From Clostridium sp. CAG:1013 (GTDB lineage: Bacteria; Bacillota; Clostridia; Oscillospirales; Acutalibacteraceae), in NCBI GenBank assembly GCA_000432995.1, contig HF972686.1:47164-74133 (forward strand): a stretch of DNA of 26,970 nucleotides. The letters are read 5' to 3'. Below, one piece after another: positions 8,578 to 16,135 of this stretch (its first letter is position 1; each line of letters begins with the position of its first letter). The position numbers and the translations under genes were made by a program. Under the pieces are notes generated by a model, which was not told the DNA's origin, searched no databases, and worked only from the letters and a program-made list of their open reading frames with translations.

Positions 8578-10896
8578 ATGAAACGGGTGCCTCAGTTTCT
8601 TTGTAAAAAGGGAAATGCAAAAAAACCTATCCCTCTGTTAACTCTGTTAGGAACGTATTTGCTGATACTGGTGGTTCCCATTTTTATAAGTATTTTGTTT
8701 TATTCTCGCGCAGTTCAGATACAGTACTCGTCGGCAAAGGATGAAAACCGAAACGCCTTGCAGTATGCTTCGGTGGTGCTGGAAAGGTGTATTGATGAAA
8801 TATCTGTGATGGCAAACCAGCTGGCTACCAATCAGTCTGTGGTAGGTTTTCAGGGGAAAAGTGCGCCGTTTGTTTATCCAAACTCCTATTCCATTCTCAA
8901 AACAAGAAATGATCTTCCGAATTTCAATTCAACCAATGAGTTTCTATACGACTACTTTATTTTCTTCAACCGCAGTCAACTTGTGATGAATAGCCAGCTC
9001 ACATACACATACCAACAGTTTTACGATTTGTATATGAGCATAGATGGACTTTCCTACTCCCAATGGGAACAGCAGCTGGAAGGATGTGCTCAGTTGCCGG
9101 TGGGTCTCCAGCAAGAGACAAATTACGTGGTTAAGAAAAGCAATGAAACGAGTTCTCAATTAGTCGCCATTCCCTTCTATCATCCTCTGTTGTCTCATGG
9201 CGGGGATGATGGGTTTATTCTGTTCCTGATCTCAAAATATCAGGTTTCTTCACTGCTTTCCCCAGTCAGCTTAAACGATGAAAATATTGTTTACATAGAG
9301 GATAAAACGGGAAATTTAATCACCTGTCTCTCTGAAACTCCACAGGGATTAGAAACCATTCGCCAATCTCTGAAACAGAGACCTTCAGAGGGAGAATTGG
9401 TAAAAGTCGAAATGAATGGCAGAGACATGTTGGCAACCACTGTTGAGTCCACCCATTTTCGATTTGTGGCTGTTCAAGCAGAGGATACGGTGCTGAAAAA
9501 AGTAACCGACTTGAAAGCTATTTTGCTGTCGGTTTTAGTTTTTTCCGGTATGTTTAGCGTTGCTGCGGCTTTCTTTTTTGCCAGAAGGACGGCCAAGCCC
9601 CTTCAGGAAATTTTGAACCATCTTCCTGAAGATGAAAATAGGACCGGCGACATTTTTCATATCCTGAAAACAGAGTTCGCAGAAGTTCAGAACACGAATA
9701 CGCTGCTGAGACGTACATTGCAAAGCCAGACCCCTCTGCTGAAGAAATCGTTTCTGCTTCGGGCGATTCACACGGAATTTACTTCCAGAGAAGAAATGGA
9801 GCAAATGGGCGCTGAATTTCTTCCTGTGAAGGATCATTTGTATTGTATGCTGCTAGTAAAGGCGGAGGCTCAGAATCATGGATACGACAGCCTCGATTTT
9901 GCCACGTTATCCACGTTGACGCACCTTGTGGAACAGGTGTTTCTACGCATTGCGGAGAATGTGGTTTGCTGCAATGTCAAGGAGGACCAGCTGGCAGTGT
10001 TGATTTATTACCCTACCTGCGAATATAAGGATTTTGAGCGCAAAGTAGGGAAGGTCATTACCACGCTTCAAGGAAGCCTGCCAGTCAATATTATAGATAG
10101 TATTGCGATTGCGGGTGGCTCGATCATAGAAAGCCTTTGCCAAATTTCAGAGTCTTTTGAAAAGGCACAACAAGCGTTTAGCGCAGTGTCGCCCCATGTG
10201 GATAGCGGTATTTTCTGGTATCGAGAAAATCAAAACTATAAACCGTTTTATTATTTCCCCAATGATGTGGAAATCAAGCTGAATAGTGCCGTCGTAAACG
10301 GAGATAAACGGGAAATGGATCGCCTGCTGGCGTTGCTCTTTGAAAAGAATTTTAAAGAACTACACCTTTCTCCCATATTGAGAAAATACTTTGTCTATCA
10401 TCTCATCTGCATTTTGACAAAGCTTTCTCAGCAGATTTCTCTTAACGATCAATTTGATTATCAGAAGATACAAGAGCTGGATCATATTCCGCAGCTGAAT
10501 GATCAAAAACAGGAACAAGCACTTTTGTCTGCTTTTGACACCTTGTGCAGTGCTGTCCATGAAACTGTTCCAGAAAACTCTCTTTCCCAACAGATCCTGG
10601 AATACATCAATGAGCATTTTTGGGAGGATTCGATTTCTTTGGCTTCAATTTCCAGCAAGTTCTGTATAAATGAGTCCTATCTTTCGTACAGCTTTAAACA
10701 GTGGAATGGTGTAAAGCTGTCCGTCTACATTGAAAATCTACGGATTCAAAAGGCGAAGGTGTTGTTGTTGCAGACGTCACTCAGCATCAGTCAAATTGCG
10801 TTGCAGATAGGTTATTTATCAGCCAACAGTTTTTGCAGAGCATTTAAGCGAGTTACCGGCATTAACGCAACCACGTATCGGGCGAATGGACAATAG
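8578..10896 (+). CDS. Membrane-bound AraC family transcriptional regulator with extracellular sensor domain (YesS-like)
   Basis: The 772-residue protein has one transmembrane segment at about 18-42, a long extracytoplasmic region (about 45-312) that looks like a Cache-type sensor, and a second membrane segment at about 313-335 ending in FFFARR. A cytoplasmic linker follows, then a C-terminal AraC double helix-turn-helix in roughly the last 105 residues (ISLASISSKFCINESYLSY and SISQIALQIGYLSANSF). Bacillus YesS has the same design and sits next to YesOPQ/YtcQ-type importers. The likely role is to sense an extracellular sugar and activate the divergent ABC/GH95 operon. The start is chosen at 8578 because AAAGGAGGGG precedes it. 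Its low G+C (23 of 60 bases in the row at 8581) differs from the genes downstream. Confidence 0.88.
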   Translation: MKRVPQFLCKKGNAKKPIPLLTLLGTYLLILVVPIFISILFYSRAVQIQYSSAKDENRNALQYASVVLERCIDEISVMANQLATNQSVVGFQGKSAPFVYPNSYSILKTRNDLPNFNSTNEFLYDYFIFFNRSQLVMNSQLTYTYQQFYDLYMSIDGLSYSQWEQQLEGCAQLPVGLQQETNYVVKKSNETSSQLVAIPFYHPLLSHGGDDGFILFLISKYQVSSLLSPVSLNDENIVYIEDKTGNLITCLSETPQGLETIRQSLKQRPSEGELVKVEMNGRDMLATTVESTHFRFVAVQAEDTVLKKVTDLKAILLSVLVFSGMFSVAAAFFFARRTAKPLQEILNHLPEDENRTGDIFHILKTEFAEVQNTNTLLRRTLQSQTPLLKKSFLLRAIHTEFTSREEMEQMGAEFLPVKDHLYCMLLVKAEAQNHGYDSLDFATLSTLTHLVEQVFLRIAENVVCCNVKEDQLAVLIYYPTCEYKDFERKVGKVITTLQGSLPVNIIDSIAIAGGSIIESLCQISESFEKAQQAFSAVSPHVDSGIFWYRENQNYKPFYYFPNDVEIKLNSAVVNGDKREMDRLLALLFEKNFKELHLSPILRKYFVYHLICILTKLSQQISLNDQFDYQKIQELDHIPQLNDQKQEQALLSAFDTLCSAVHETVPENSLSQQILEYINEHFWEDSISLASISSKFCINESYLSYSFKQWNGVKLSVYIENLRIQKAKVLLLQTSLSISQIALQIGYLSANSFCRAFKRVTGINATTYRANGQ

Positions 10897-10950
10897 AGAT
10901 CTCAGCCTAAATTTCAGTTGCTTTTTTCACAGGCAAATAAAAAAGGAAAG

Positions 10951-10983
10951 AGTATGGGGCAGTGTTTATTACTGCCCCATACT
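10951..10983 (+). terminator. Hairpin terminator after the membrane-bound regulator
   Basis: AGTATGGGGCAGT (10951-10963) and ACTGCCCCATACT (10971-10983) form a perfect 13-bp stem with a 7-nt loop, followed by TTT. It lies 54 bp after the regulator stop codon and ahead of the promoter at 11007. The A-run on its left side could also give some function on the other strand. Confidence 0.75.
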
Positions 10984-11006
10984 TTTGCGTAAATCTAAAA
11001 AAGCAT

Positions 11007-11035
11007 TTGACAAATCTCCTTCTCCTTTTTATAAT
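11007..11035 (+). promoter_or_regulatory. Consensus sigma-A promoter of the isomerase/kinase operon
   Basis: TTGACA (11007-11012) and TATAAT (11030-11035) are both perfect and separated by 17 bases. With no apparent need for an activator, a promoter this strong would be expected to be held by a repressor. Confidence 0.88.
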
Positions 11036-11044
11036 TAGTCATAA

Positions 11045-11054
11045 TGTTATAACA
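11045..11054 (+). promoter_or_regulatory. Candidate GntR-family operator at the transcription start
   Basis: TGTTATAACA is a perfect 10-bp palindrome about 10 bases past the -10 box, overlapping the expected transcription start region. Its position would let a bound repressor block the consensus promoter. The GntR/UTRA protein encoded at 13654 in the same operon is the obvious candidate, but the assignment is inference. Confidence 0.4.
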
Positions 11055-11107
11055 AATAAAACCGACCCGTAGGGGCCAAACTTTTCCGAAAGGAGAGGGC
11101 GATTTTG

Positions 11108-11881
11108 ATGTTTGATCCTGGATTTCCCATCACAGTAAAGAAGGAACCCATGGGATTTTCCTATGGCCAAGGCCTGAGTGGACCTGAGCCGGAAGTGCGC
11201 AGATTAGAGCAGATCCGCCCGTCGCTGATGGATCCCCATTGTGACGGACCGGAAGAAGTGTACTGCATTGCCATGGATGTGGCCAAAGAGAAGGATCTGG
11301 AGGATCTGCGTGAGAGGAATCTGCTGTACGGTGTGGTGACTTACCAAAAGGGTAAGCTGGGGAAGGAACCTGTCCGGTCCCAGGGGCATATCCACGCGGT
11401 GTCTCCTTCCTGCGGAGCGTCCACCTGCGAGGTGTATGAGATCTGGGAGGGCCGGGCGTGTGTTTACATGCAGGAAAGCGGCAGTGATGACGCGGGAAAC
11501 TGCTATGCTGTTTACGGCGGGCCGGGGGATGTGATTATCGTTCCGCCTGGCTGGGTCCACGCCACGGTGAACGCCTCACTGGACCAGCCTATGTCCTTCG
11601 GCGCCTGGTGCATCCGGGATTACGGTTTTGAGTACAGTGAGGTGCGCAGTCACAACGGGATCGCCTTTTTCCCTCTGTGGGAAGGGGAGCGGCTGATCTG
11701 GGTGAAAAATCCCGCCTACCGGTCCGGGAACCTGGTGGAAAAGGACGCCCGAGCGTATCCGGAGTTTGGGCTGGCCGCTGGGAAGCCTATTTACCGCCAA
11801 TATGAGGAGAATCGGGATCTGTTCCGTTTTGTGACCAATCCCCAGGAATTTCCGGAACTGTGGAACAACTACAAGCCCTGA
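11108..11881 (+). CDS. Cupin-type glucose-6-phosphate isomerase family protein (divergent copy)
   Basis: The 257-residue protein carries the cupin pattern of archaeal-type phosphoglucose isomerases (GPI, PF06560), which interconvert glucose-6-phosphate and fructose-6-phosphate using a bound metal. Probable metal ligands are H94 and H96 in QGHIH, E108 in TCEVYEIWEGRA, and H151 in VPPGWVHATVN. The spacing from the second His to the Glu is 12 residues, against 7 in the other copy at 15557, so a loop has been inserted beside the metal site and the true substrate may differ. It is also about 70 residues longer than that copy. The ATG at 11108 was chosen, with AAGGAG at about 11091; an adjacent in-frame TTG at 11105 is equally possible. 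It is the first gene of the operon. Confidence 0.78.
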   Translation: MFDPGFPITVKKEPMGFSYGQGLSGPEPEVRRLEQIRPSLMDPHCDGPEEVYCIAMDVAKEKDLEDLRERNLLYGVVTYQKGKLGKEPVRSQGHIHAVSPSCGASTCEVYEIWEGRACVYMQESGSDDAGNCYAVYGGPGDVIIVPPGWVHATVNASLDQPMSFGAWCIRDYGFEYSEVRSHNGIAFFPLWEGERLIWVKNPAYRSGNLVEKDARAYPEFGLAAGKPIYRQYEENRDLFRFVTNPQEFPELWNNYKP

Positions 11882-11907
11882 ATGAGCAGGAAAGGCAGTG
11901 AGATACC

Positions 11908-13635
11908 ATGAATTATGACAAATATCCTGTGACCAAAATTTCCACGGATACTGTTCAGGCGTGGAGCGGATATGACAGTATTTTAAATAGGCTGAGAGAA
12001 GCTGTCCGGGAGAAGTCCCGGGATGGGAAATGCGTGCTGGCGGTGGAGACCTACCCGGGAGTGGACGAGCAGGAGCTGATCCCGGCGCTGGAAGCTCTGG
12101 ATCCCCAGCTGGTTCTGGATACCCGCCGGACCCTTTGCTCCAAGGAGGAGTTCCAACAGCGGATCTATCCCTTTTTAACGGATGACCGGGTATTCGGCCG
12201 GATGTTTTACGGAACCTTTGAGGATTTCCAGCAGCCCCAGCAGGTGGAAGCTCTCCGGAAAGAAGCGGAAGAGGCTTCCGGGCTGGTGATCGTTTGGGGA
12301 ATGGGCGCAGCAGAGCTTATAGAGCCGGATGTGCTAGTGTATGCGGACATGGCTCGGTGGGAGATCCAGCAGCGTTTCCGGAAAGGGATGCCCAACTATT
12401 ACACTGACAACCAAGACGAGGACAATCTGAAAAAGATCAAGCAGGGATATTTCTTGGAGTGGCGCATGGCAGATAAGCTGAAGCGCAAGCTCTATGACAA
12501 ACTGGATTTCTACCTGGACACCAACCGTCCTCAGGACCCCAGTATGCTCACCGGAGAGGTGTTCCGGGCGGCGCTGCGGCAGGTGGTGACAGGTCCCTTC
12601 CGCACGGTGCCTTATTTTGATCCCGGCGTGTGGGGCGGCCAGTGGATGAAAACCGTCTGCGGTCTGGACCCGGAGCAAAAAAACTACGCTTGGTCCTTTG
12701 ACGGCGTGCCGGAAGAAAACAGCATTTATTTAGAAGTCAACGGGGTGCTGGTGGAGTCCCCAGCCATCAACCTGGTGTTTTACTGCCCCAAAGAGCTGCT
12801 GGGGCCCCAGGTGTATTCCCGGTTCGGGGCGGAATTCCCCATCCGGTTCGACTTTTTGGACACCATGGACGGCCAGAACCTGAGTTTGCAGGTTCATCCC
12901 CTGACGGACTACATTCACAACCAGTTCGGCATGAATTACACCCAGGACGAAAGCTACTACATCCTGGACGCCAAAGAGGATGCCTGTGTGTATCTGGGCT
13001 TGAAAGAGGACGCGGAGCCGGAGAATATGCTGGCAGACCTGCGCCGGGCCCAGGAGGGCGGGGCGGAATTCCCGGCGGAACAGTATGTGAACCGTTTCCC
13101 GGCCAAGAAGCACGATCATTTTCTCATCCCCGCAGGCACTATTCACTGTTCTGGGAAAAACTGCATGGTGTTGGAGATCAGTGCCACGCCCTACCTGTTC
13201 ACCATGAAGCTGTGGGATTGGGGGCGTCTGGGATTGGACGGCAGACCCCGGCCCATCCATATCGACCACGGGGAAAAGGTCATCCAATGGGACCGCCGCA
13301 CCCAGTGGGTGAAGGATAATCTGGTGGATCAGGCCCGTGTGTTGGAGGAGAACCCGGCCTATACCGAAGAGCACACCGGACTCCATGAGCTGGAATTCAT
13401 CGAGACCAGGCGGTATCACATCCGGGAAGCCTGTGAGTTGAATACGGAGAACAACGTGAATATGCTGAACCTGGTGGAAGGAGAAGCCGCTGTGATCGAG
13501 AGCCCCACTGAAGCGTTTTCGCCCTTTGAGGTCCATTACGCGGAGACGTTCATCCTTCCCGCGGGAGTGGGAGCCTATACCATCCGTCCCGCGTCCGGAG
13601 AACCTGTGGCGGTGGTGCGAGCCTATGTCCGCTGA
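11908..13635 (+). CDS. Class I mannose-6-phosphate isomerase with extra N-terminal kinase-like domain
   Basis: Residues from about 228 to 575 form a class I mannose-6-phosphate isomerase: WGG at 242-244, the zinc-site motif SLQVHP with Q328 and H330, E348 in QDESYYIL, and H413 in PAGTIHCSG. This enzyme converts mannose-6-phosphate to fructose-6-phosphate in the cytoplasm. Residues 1 to about 225 are extra compared with ordinary PMI (about 310-390 residues). They resemble a nucleoside-kinase-like P-loop fold (VLAVETYPGVDEQELIPAL at 43-61; EPDVLVYADMARWEI at 139-153), but the position expected for GxxxxGK[ST] reads ETYPGVDEQE. ATP binding is therefore doubtful and the domain may be regulatory or structural. 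It starts 26 bp after the first isomerase gene in the operon. The PMI call is firm; the fold of the N-terminal domain is inference. Confidence 0.85.
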   Translation: MNYDKYPVTKISTDTVQAWSGYDSILNRLREAVREKSRDGKCVLAVETYPGVDEQELIPALEALDPQLVLDTRRTLCSKEEFQQRIYPFLTDDRVFGRMFYGTFEDFQQPQQVEALRKEAEEASGLVIVWGMGAAELIEPDVLVYADMARWEIQQRFRKGMPNYYTDNQDEDNLKKIKQGYFLEWRMADKLKRKLYDKLDFYLDTNRPQDPSMLTGEVFRAALRQVVTGPFRTVPYFDPGVWGGQWMKTVCGLDPEQKNYAWSFDGVPEENSIYLEVNGVLVESPAINLVFYCPKELLGPQVYSRFGAEFPIRFDFLDTMDGQNLSLQVHPLTDYIHNQFGMNYTQDESYYILDAKEDACVYLGLKEDAEPENMLADLRRAQEGGAEFPAEQYVNRFPAKKHDHFLIPAGTIHCSGKNCMVLEISATPYLFTMKLWDWGRLGLDGRPRPIHIDHGEKVIQWDRRTQWVKDNLVDQARVLEENPAYTEEHTGLHELEFIETRRYHIREACELNTENNVNMLNLVEGEAAVIESPTEAFSPFEVHYAETFILPAGVGAYTIRPASGEPVAVVRAYVR

Positions 13636-13653
13636 GGGGAAGGAGGAGATCGT

Positions 13654-14406
13654 TTGAAAACCTTGGATTATTCCAAAGGGTCCGTGCCGCTGTATGTGCA
13701 GATCTATCAGGACCTGAAGGAAAAGATCAACAACAAAACCTACGAGTACGGTCAGAATATCCCCACAGAATTTGAATTGCAGGAAGCCTATGGGGTCAGC
13801 CGGATCACGGTGCGGCAGGCTATCCAGGCGCTGGAACAGGAAGGTCTGGTGATCCGGGCCAGGGGCAAGGGTACGGTGGTGGCCAAGCAGGAGAAGATCA
13901 CCGAGCTGCTCACCAGTATCAAGAGTTTCACCGAGGAAATCCGGGACCGGAACATGGTGCCCGGTACAAAATTCGCCCAGGTCAGCAAGGTGGAAGCGGA
14001 TGAAAAACTGGCGGACGTGTTTTCCTGTCCGGTAGGGGCTCCTCTCTATCGGGTGAAGCGGGTGCGCACTGCCAATGGAAAGGCCATTGTCCTGTTTGAC
14101 ACCTACCTGTCCGTGGAGGGAGAACTTCCCATGGACGATGGGCTGTATTACGATTCTCTGTACGGACTTTTGGAACAGCAGGGGATCCCTCAGCCGGTGG
14201 GGTTGGAGGAACAGTTTGAAGCCATGGTGGCGGACGAAGCCATCGGAGAGGCGTTGAACATTCCCGTGGGCGCTCCGGTGATGAAGCGTGTGCGCACCGC
14301 CTTCAATGAGGATCTGCGGGTCCAGGAGTACACCATTTCCTATTATGACGGCGCCCATTACACCTATGTGATCTACGCGGGCACGAAAGAGAAACACAGC
14401 ACATAA
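13654..14406 (+). CDS. GntR family transcriptional regulator (HutC/UTRA type)
   Basis: The 250-residue protein has an N-terminal winged helix-turn-helix (about 10-75) with the family hallmarks PLYVQIYQDLKEKI, IPTEFELQEAYGVSRITVRQ and GLVIRARGKGTVV. A UTRA effector-binding domain covers about 95-240. UTRA regulators usually respond to a sugar phosphate or related small ligand and repress their own operon. It starts with TTG at 13654 behind AAGGAGGAG, 18 bp after the PMI gene, and is embedded inside the operon it probably controls. The palindrome at 11045-11054 is a candidate operator. Confidence 0.92.
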   Translation: MKTLDYSKGSVPLYVQIYQDLKEKINNKTYEYGQNIPTEFELQEAYGVSRITVRQAIQALEQEGLVIRARGKGTVVAKQEKITELLTSIKSFTEEIRDRNMVPGTKFAQVSKVEADEKLADVFSCPVGAPLYRVKRVRTANGKAIVLFDTYLSVEGELPMDDGLYYDSLYGLLEQQGIPQPVGLEEQFEAMVADEAIGEALNIPVGAPVMKRVRTAFNEDLRVQEYTISYYDGAHYTYVIYAGTKEKHST

Positions 14407-14425
14407 CCAGGGAGGACAGCATCCA

Positions 14426-15544
14426 ATGAGCGAAACGAAAATCAGCCAAAAGGCAAAGGAATTGTTTAAAATCGACCGGCCCTTCGCTATCACCATGTGG
14501 GAGTTTTCCTGGATCGAGCGGCGCTGGCCGGGGGCAGGCTATGAGGATTGGGATCAGGCCCTCACCGAGCTGACAGACCGGGGCTATGACGCGGTGCGCA
14601 TCGACGCGTTCCCCCATCTGATGGCCTGGGACGCCCATCGGGAATGGACCTTGGACCCGGTGTGGAATTTGCAGACTTGGGGCAGCCCGGCAGTGAACAA
14701 GATCACTCTGTATGATGATATGCGGGAGTTTTTGAAAGCCTGCCGCCGTCACCATGTGCGGGTGGGACTTTCCACCTGGTTCCGGCGGGATAAGGACAAT
14801 ACCTTGATGAGCATCCTTACCCCTCAGGACCATGCCAAGATCTGGATCAAGACTTTGGACTACATCAAGGAATGGGGCGAGCTGGACAACATCCTGTATG
14901 TGGACTTCTGCAACGAGTGGCCCCTGGACGTGTGGGCTCCCTTCTTCACCCGGCAGTACGGCGCCCAGGGGATCGACGGAAAGGACTCGGTCTGGTGGAT
15001 GAAAGAGACCATCCAGGAGTTTAAAAAGCAGTATCCCCAGATCCCGGCTACATTCTCCTTTACTGGCCCCGTGCGGGACAGCCATATGGATGTAAGCTTC
15101 CTGGATTTCATCGAGCAGCATACCTGGATGCCTACGGCCAGCGAGTTTTACGAGAAGGTGGGCTACGATTATGCCCGCTTCGACGACCGGGGCTACACCA
15201 ATCTTGCTCTCAACGGCGAGCGTATCTACCGGGAGTCCAAGGAGCATTACGACCAGTGCCTGGTGGACGAGATCCACCGGGTGGCCCAGTGGGCACAGAA
15301 GTGGGAAAAGCCTTTGGTGACTACGGAATGTTGGTCTGTGGTGGATTATAAAGACTGGCCCCTGCTGCATTGGGATTGGATTCTGGACCTGAACCGGCTG
15401 GGCGTTACCACCGCTTCCGCCACCGGATGCTGGGCGGGGATTGCCACCAGCAATTTCTGCGGCCCTCAGTTTGTGGGCATGTGGCGGGAGAAAGAATGGC
15501 ACCAGGAGCTGACTCAGCTGATCCATGACAGCACCATGATGTGA
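14426..15544 (+). CDS. Cellulase-like (TIM-barrel, clan GH-A-like) glycosidase, cytoplasmic
   Basis: The 372-residue protein matches the 'sugar-binding cellulase-like' family (PF12876), related to retaining clan GH-A enzymes. A candidate acid/base is E164 in DFCNEWPLD, corresponding to the NE pair at the end of strand 4. A candidate nucleophile is E301 in LVTTECWSV, at the end of strand 7. Further barrel-like segments include GYDAVRIDAFP (53-63) and HVRVGLSTWF (110-119). No signal peptide is present, so it should act inside the cell on a small imported glycoside rather than on polymer. GGGAGG precedes the ATG by about 10 nt. It lies 19 bp after the GntR gene and 12 bp before the second isomerase gene. 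The activity is inferred; no substrate can be assigned from sequence. Confidence 0.75.
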   Translation: MSETKISQKAKELFKIDRPFAITMWEFSWIERRWPGAGYEDWDQALTELTDRGYDAVRIDAFPHLMAWDAHREWTLDPVWNLQTWGSPAVNKITLYDDMREFLKACRRHHVRVGLSTWFRRDKDNTLMSILTPQDHAKIWIKTLDYIKEWGELDNILYVDFCNEWPLDVWAPFFTRQYGAQGIDGKDSVWWMKETIQEFKKQYPQIPATFSFTGPVRDSHMDVSFLDFIEQHTWMPTASEFYEKVGYDYARFDDRGYTNLALNGERIYRESKEHYDQCLVDEIHRVAQWAQKWEKPLVTTECWSVVDYKDWPLLHWDWILDLNRLGVTTASATGCWAGIATSNFCGPQFVGMWREKEWHQELTQLIHDSTMM

Positions 15545-15556
15545 GGTGACGGATTT

Positions 15557-16123
15557 ATGAAGATGGAAAAAGCGTTGACGGTGTACCATTTAGAGACAGG
15601 AGCTCTTTCAGGGAAGAACACAGGTTCTGCCCAGAAAAAGCTGGGGGAGATCACGTCCATTTTTGCCGACCGGCAGGCGGCGGAGACCATGGACCCGGAT
15701 ACCGTGGTGTATGAGGTGAGCACTCATATAGAGGTCCCTGAGGGAACTCCGGGCGGGCTGTTCTTTGGGACCAGCTGTATCCATCCCGGCAAGGTGGGGG
15801 ATGAGTATTTCATGACCAAAGGTCATTTCCATTCCCGCCGGGAGACTGCGGAATATTATTGGGGTATCTCTGGAGAAGGGGTGCTGCTGCTTCTGGACGA
15901 AGAGGGGAATTGTAAAGCCGAGGCGGTGGAAAAAGGTTCCCTTCACTATATCGGCGGGCATATCGCCCACCGGCTGGTAAACACCGGGGATTCAGACCTG
16001 GTAGTGGGAGCCTGCTGGCCTTCCGACGCCGGCCACGACTATGGCACCATTGCGGAGAGTGGGTTCCCTGTGCGGGTGATTTGCCAACAGGGGAGACCGG
16101 AACTTGTGGAAAATTCCCGGTAA
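15557..16123 (+). CDS. Cupin-type glucose-6-phosphate isomerase (canonical copy)
   Basis: The 188-residue length and motifs fit archaeal-type cupin phosphoglucose isomerase (PF06560). TKGHFHSRRETAEYYWGISG (88-107) gives probable metal ligands H90, H92 and E99. GSLHYIGGHIAHRLVNTGD (127-145) gives the fourth, H138. The His-His-Glu-His spacing (2, 7, 39) agrees with that remembered for the Pyrococcus enzyme (H88, H90, E97, H136). The reaction is glucose-6-phosphate to fructose-6-phosphate. It starts 12 bp after the cellulase-like gene and ends 12 bp before the ROK kinase gene, so it is very likely co-translated with both. It is the second cupin isomerase in the operon and the better match to the family. 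Confidence 0.88.
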   Translation: MKMEKALTVYHLETGALSGKNTGSAQKKLGEITSIFADRQAAETMDPDTVVYEVSTHIEVPEGTPGGLFFGTSCIHPGKVGDEYFMTKGHFHSRRETAEYYWGISGEGVLLLLDEEGNCKAEAVEKGSLHYIGGHIAHRLVNTGDSDLVVGACWPSDAGHDYGTIAESGFPVRVICQQGRPELVENSR

Positions 16124-16135
16124 GAGGGTGAGAAC

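Noticed and set aside
12730..14496. Open frame of 588 codons on the minus strand
   Set aside because: It lies opposite the well-supported PMI and GntR genes, has no ribosome binding site or recognisable domain, and follows from the GC-rich codon use of those genes.
14303..15589. Open frame of 428 codons on the minus strand
   Set aside because: It is antisense to the cellulase-like gene, whose family motifs and ribosome binding site are clear.
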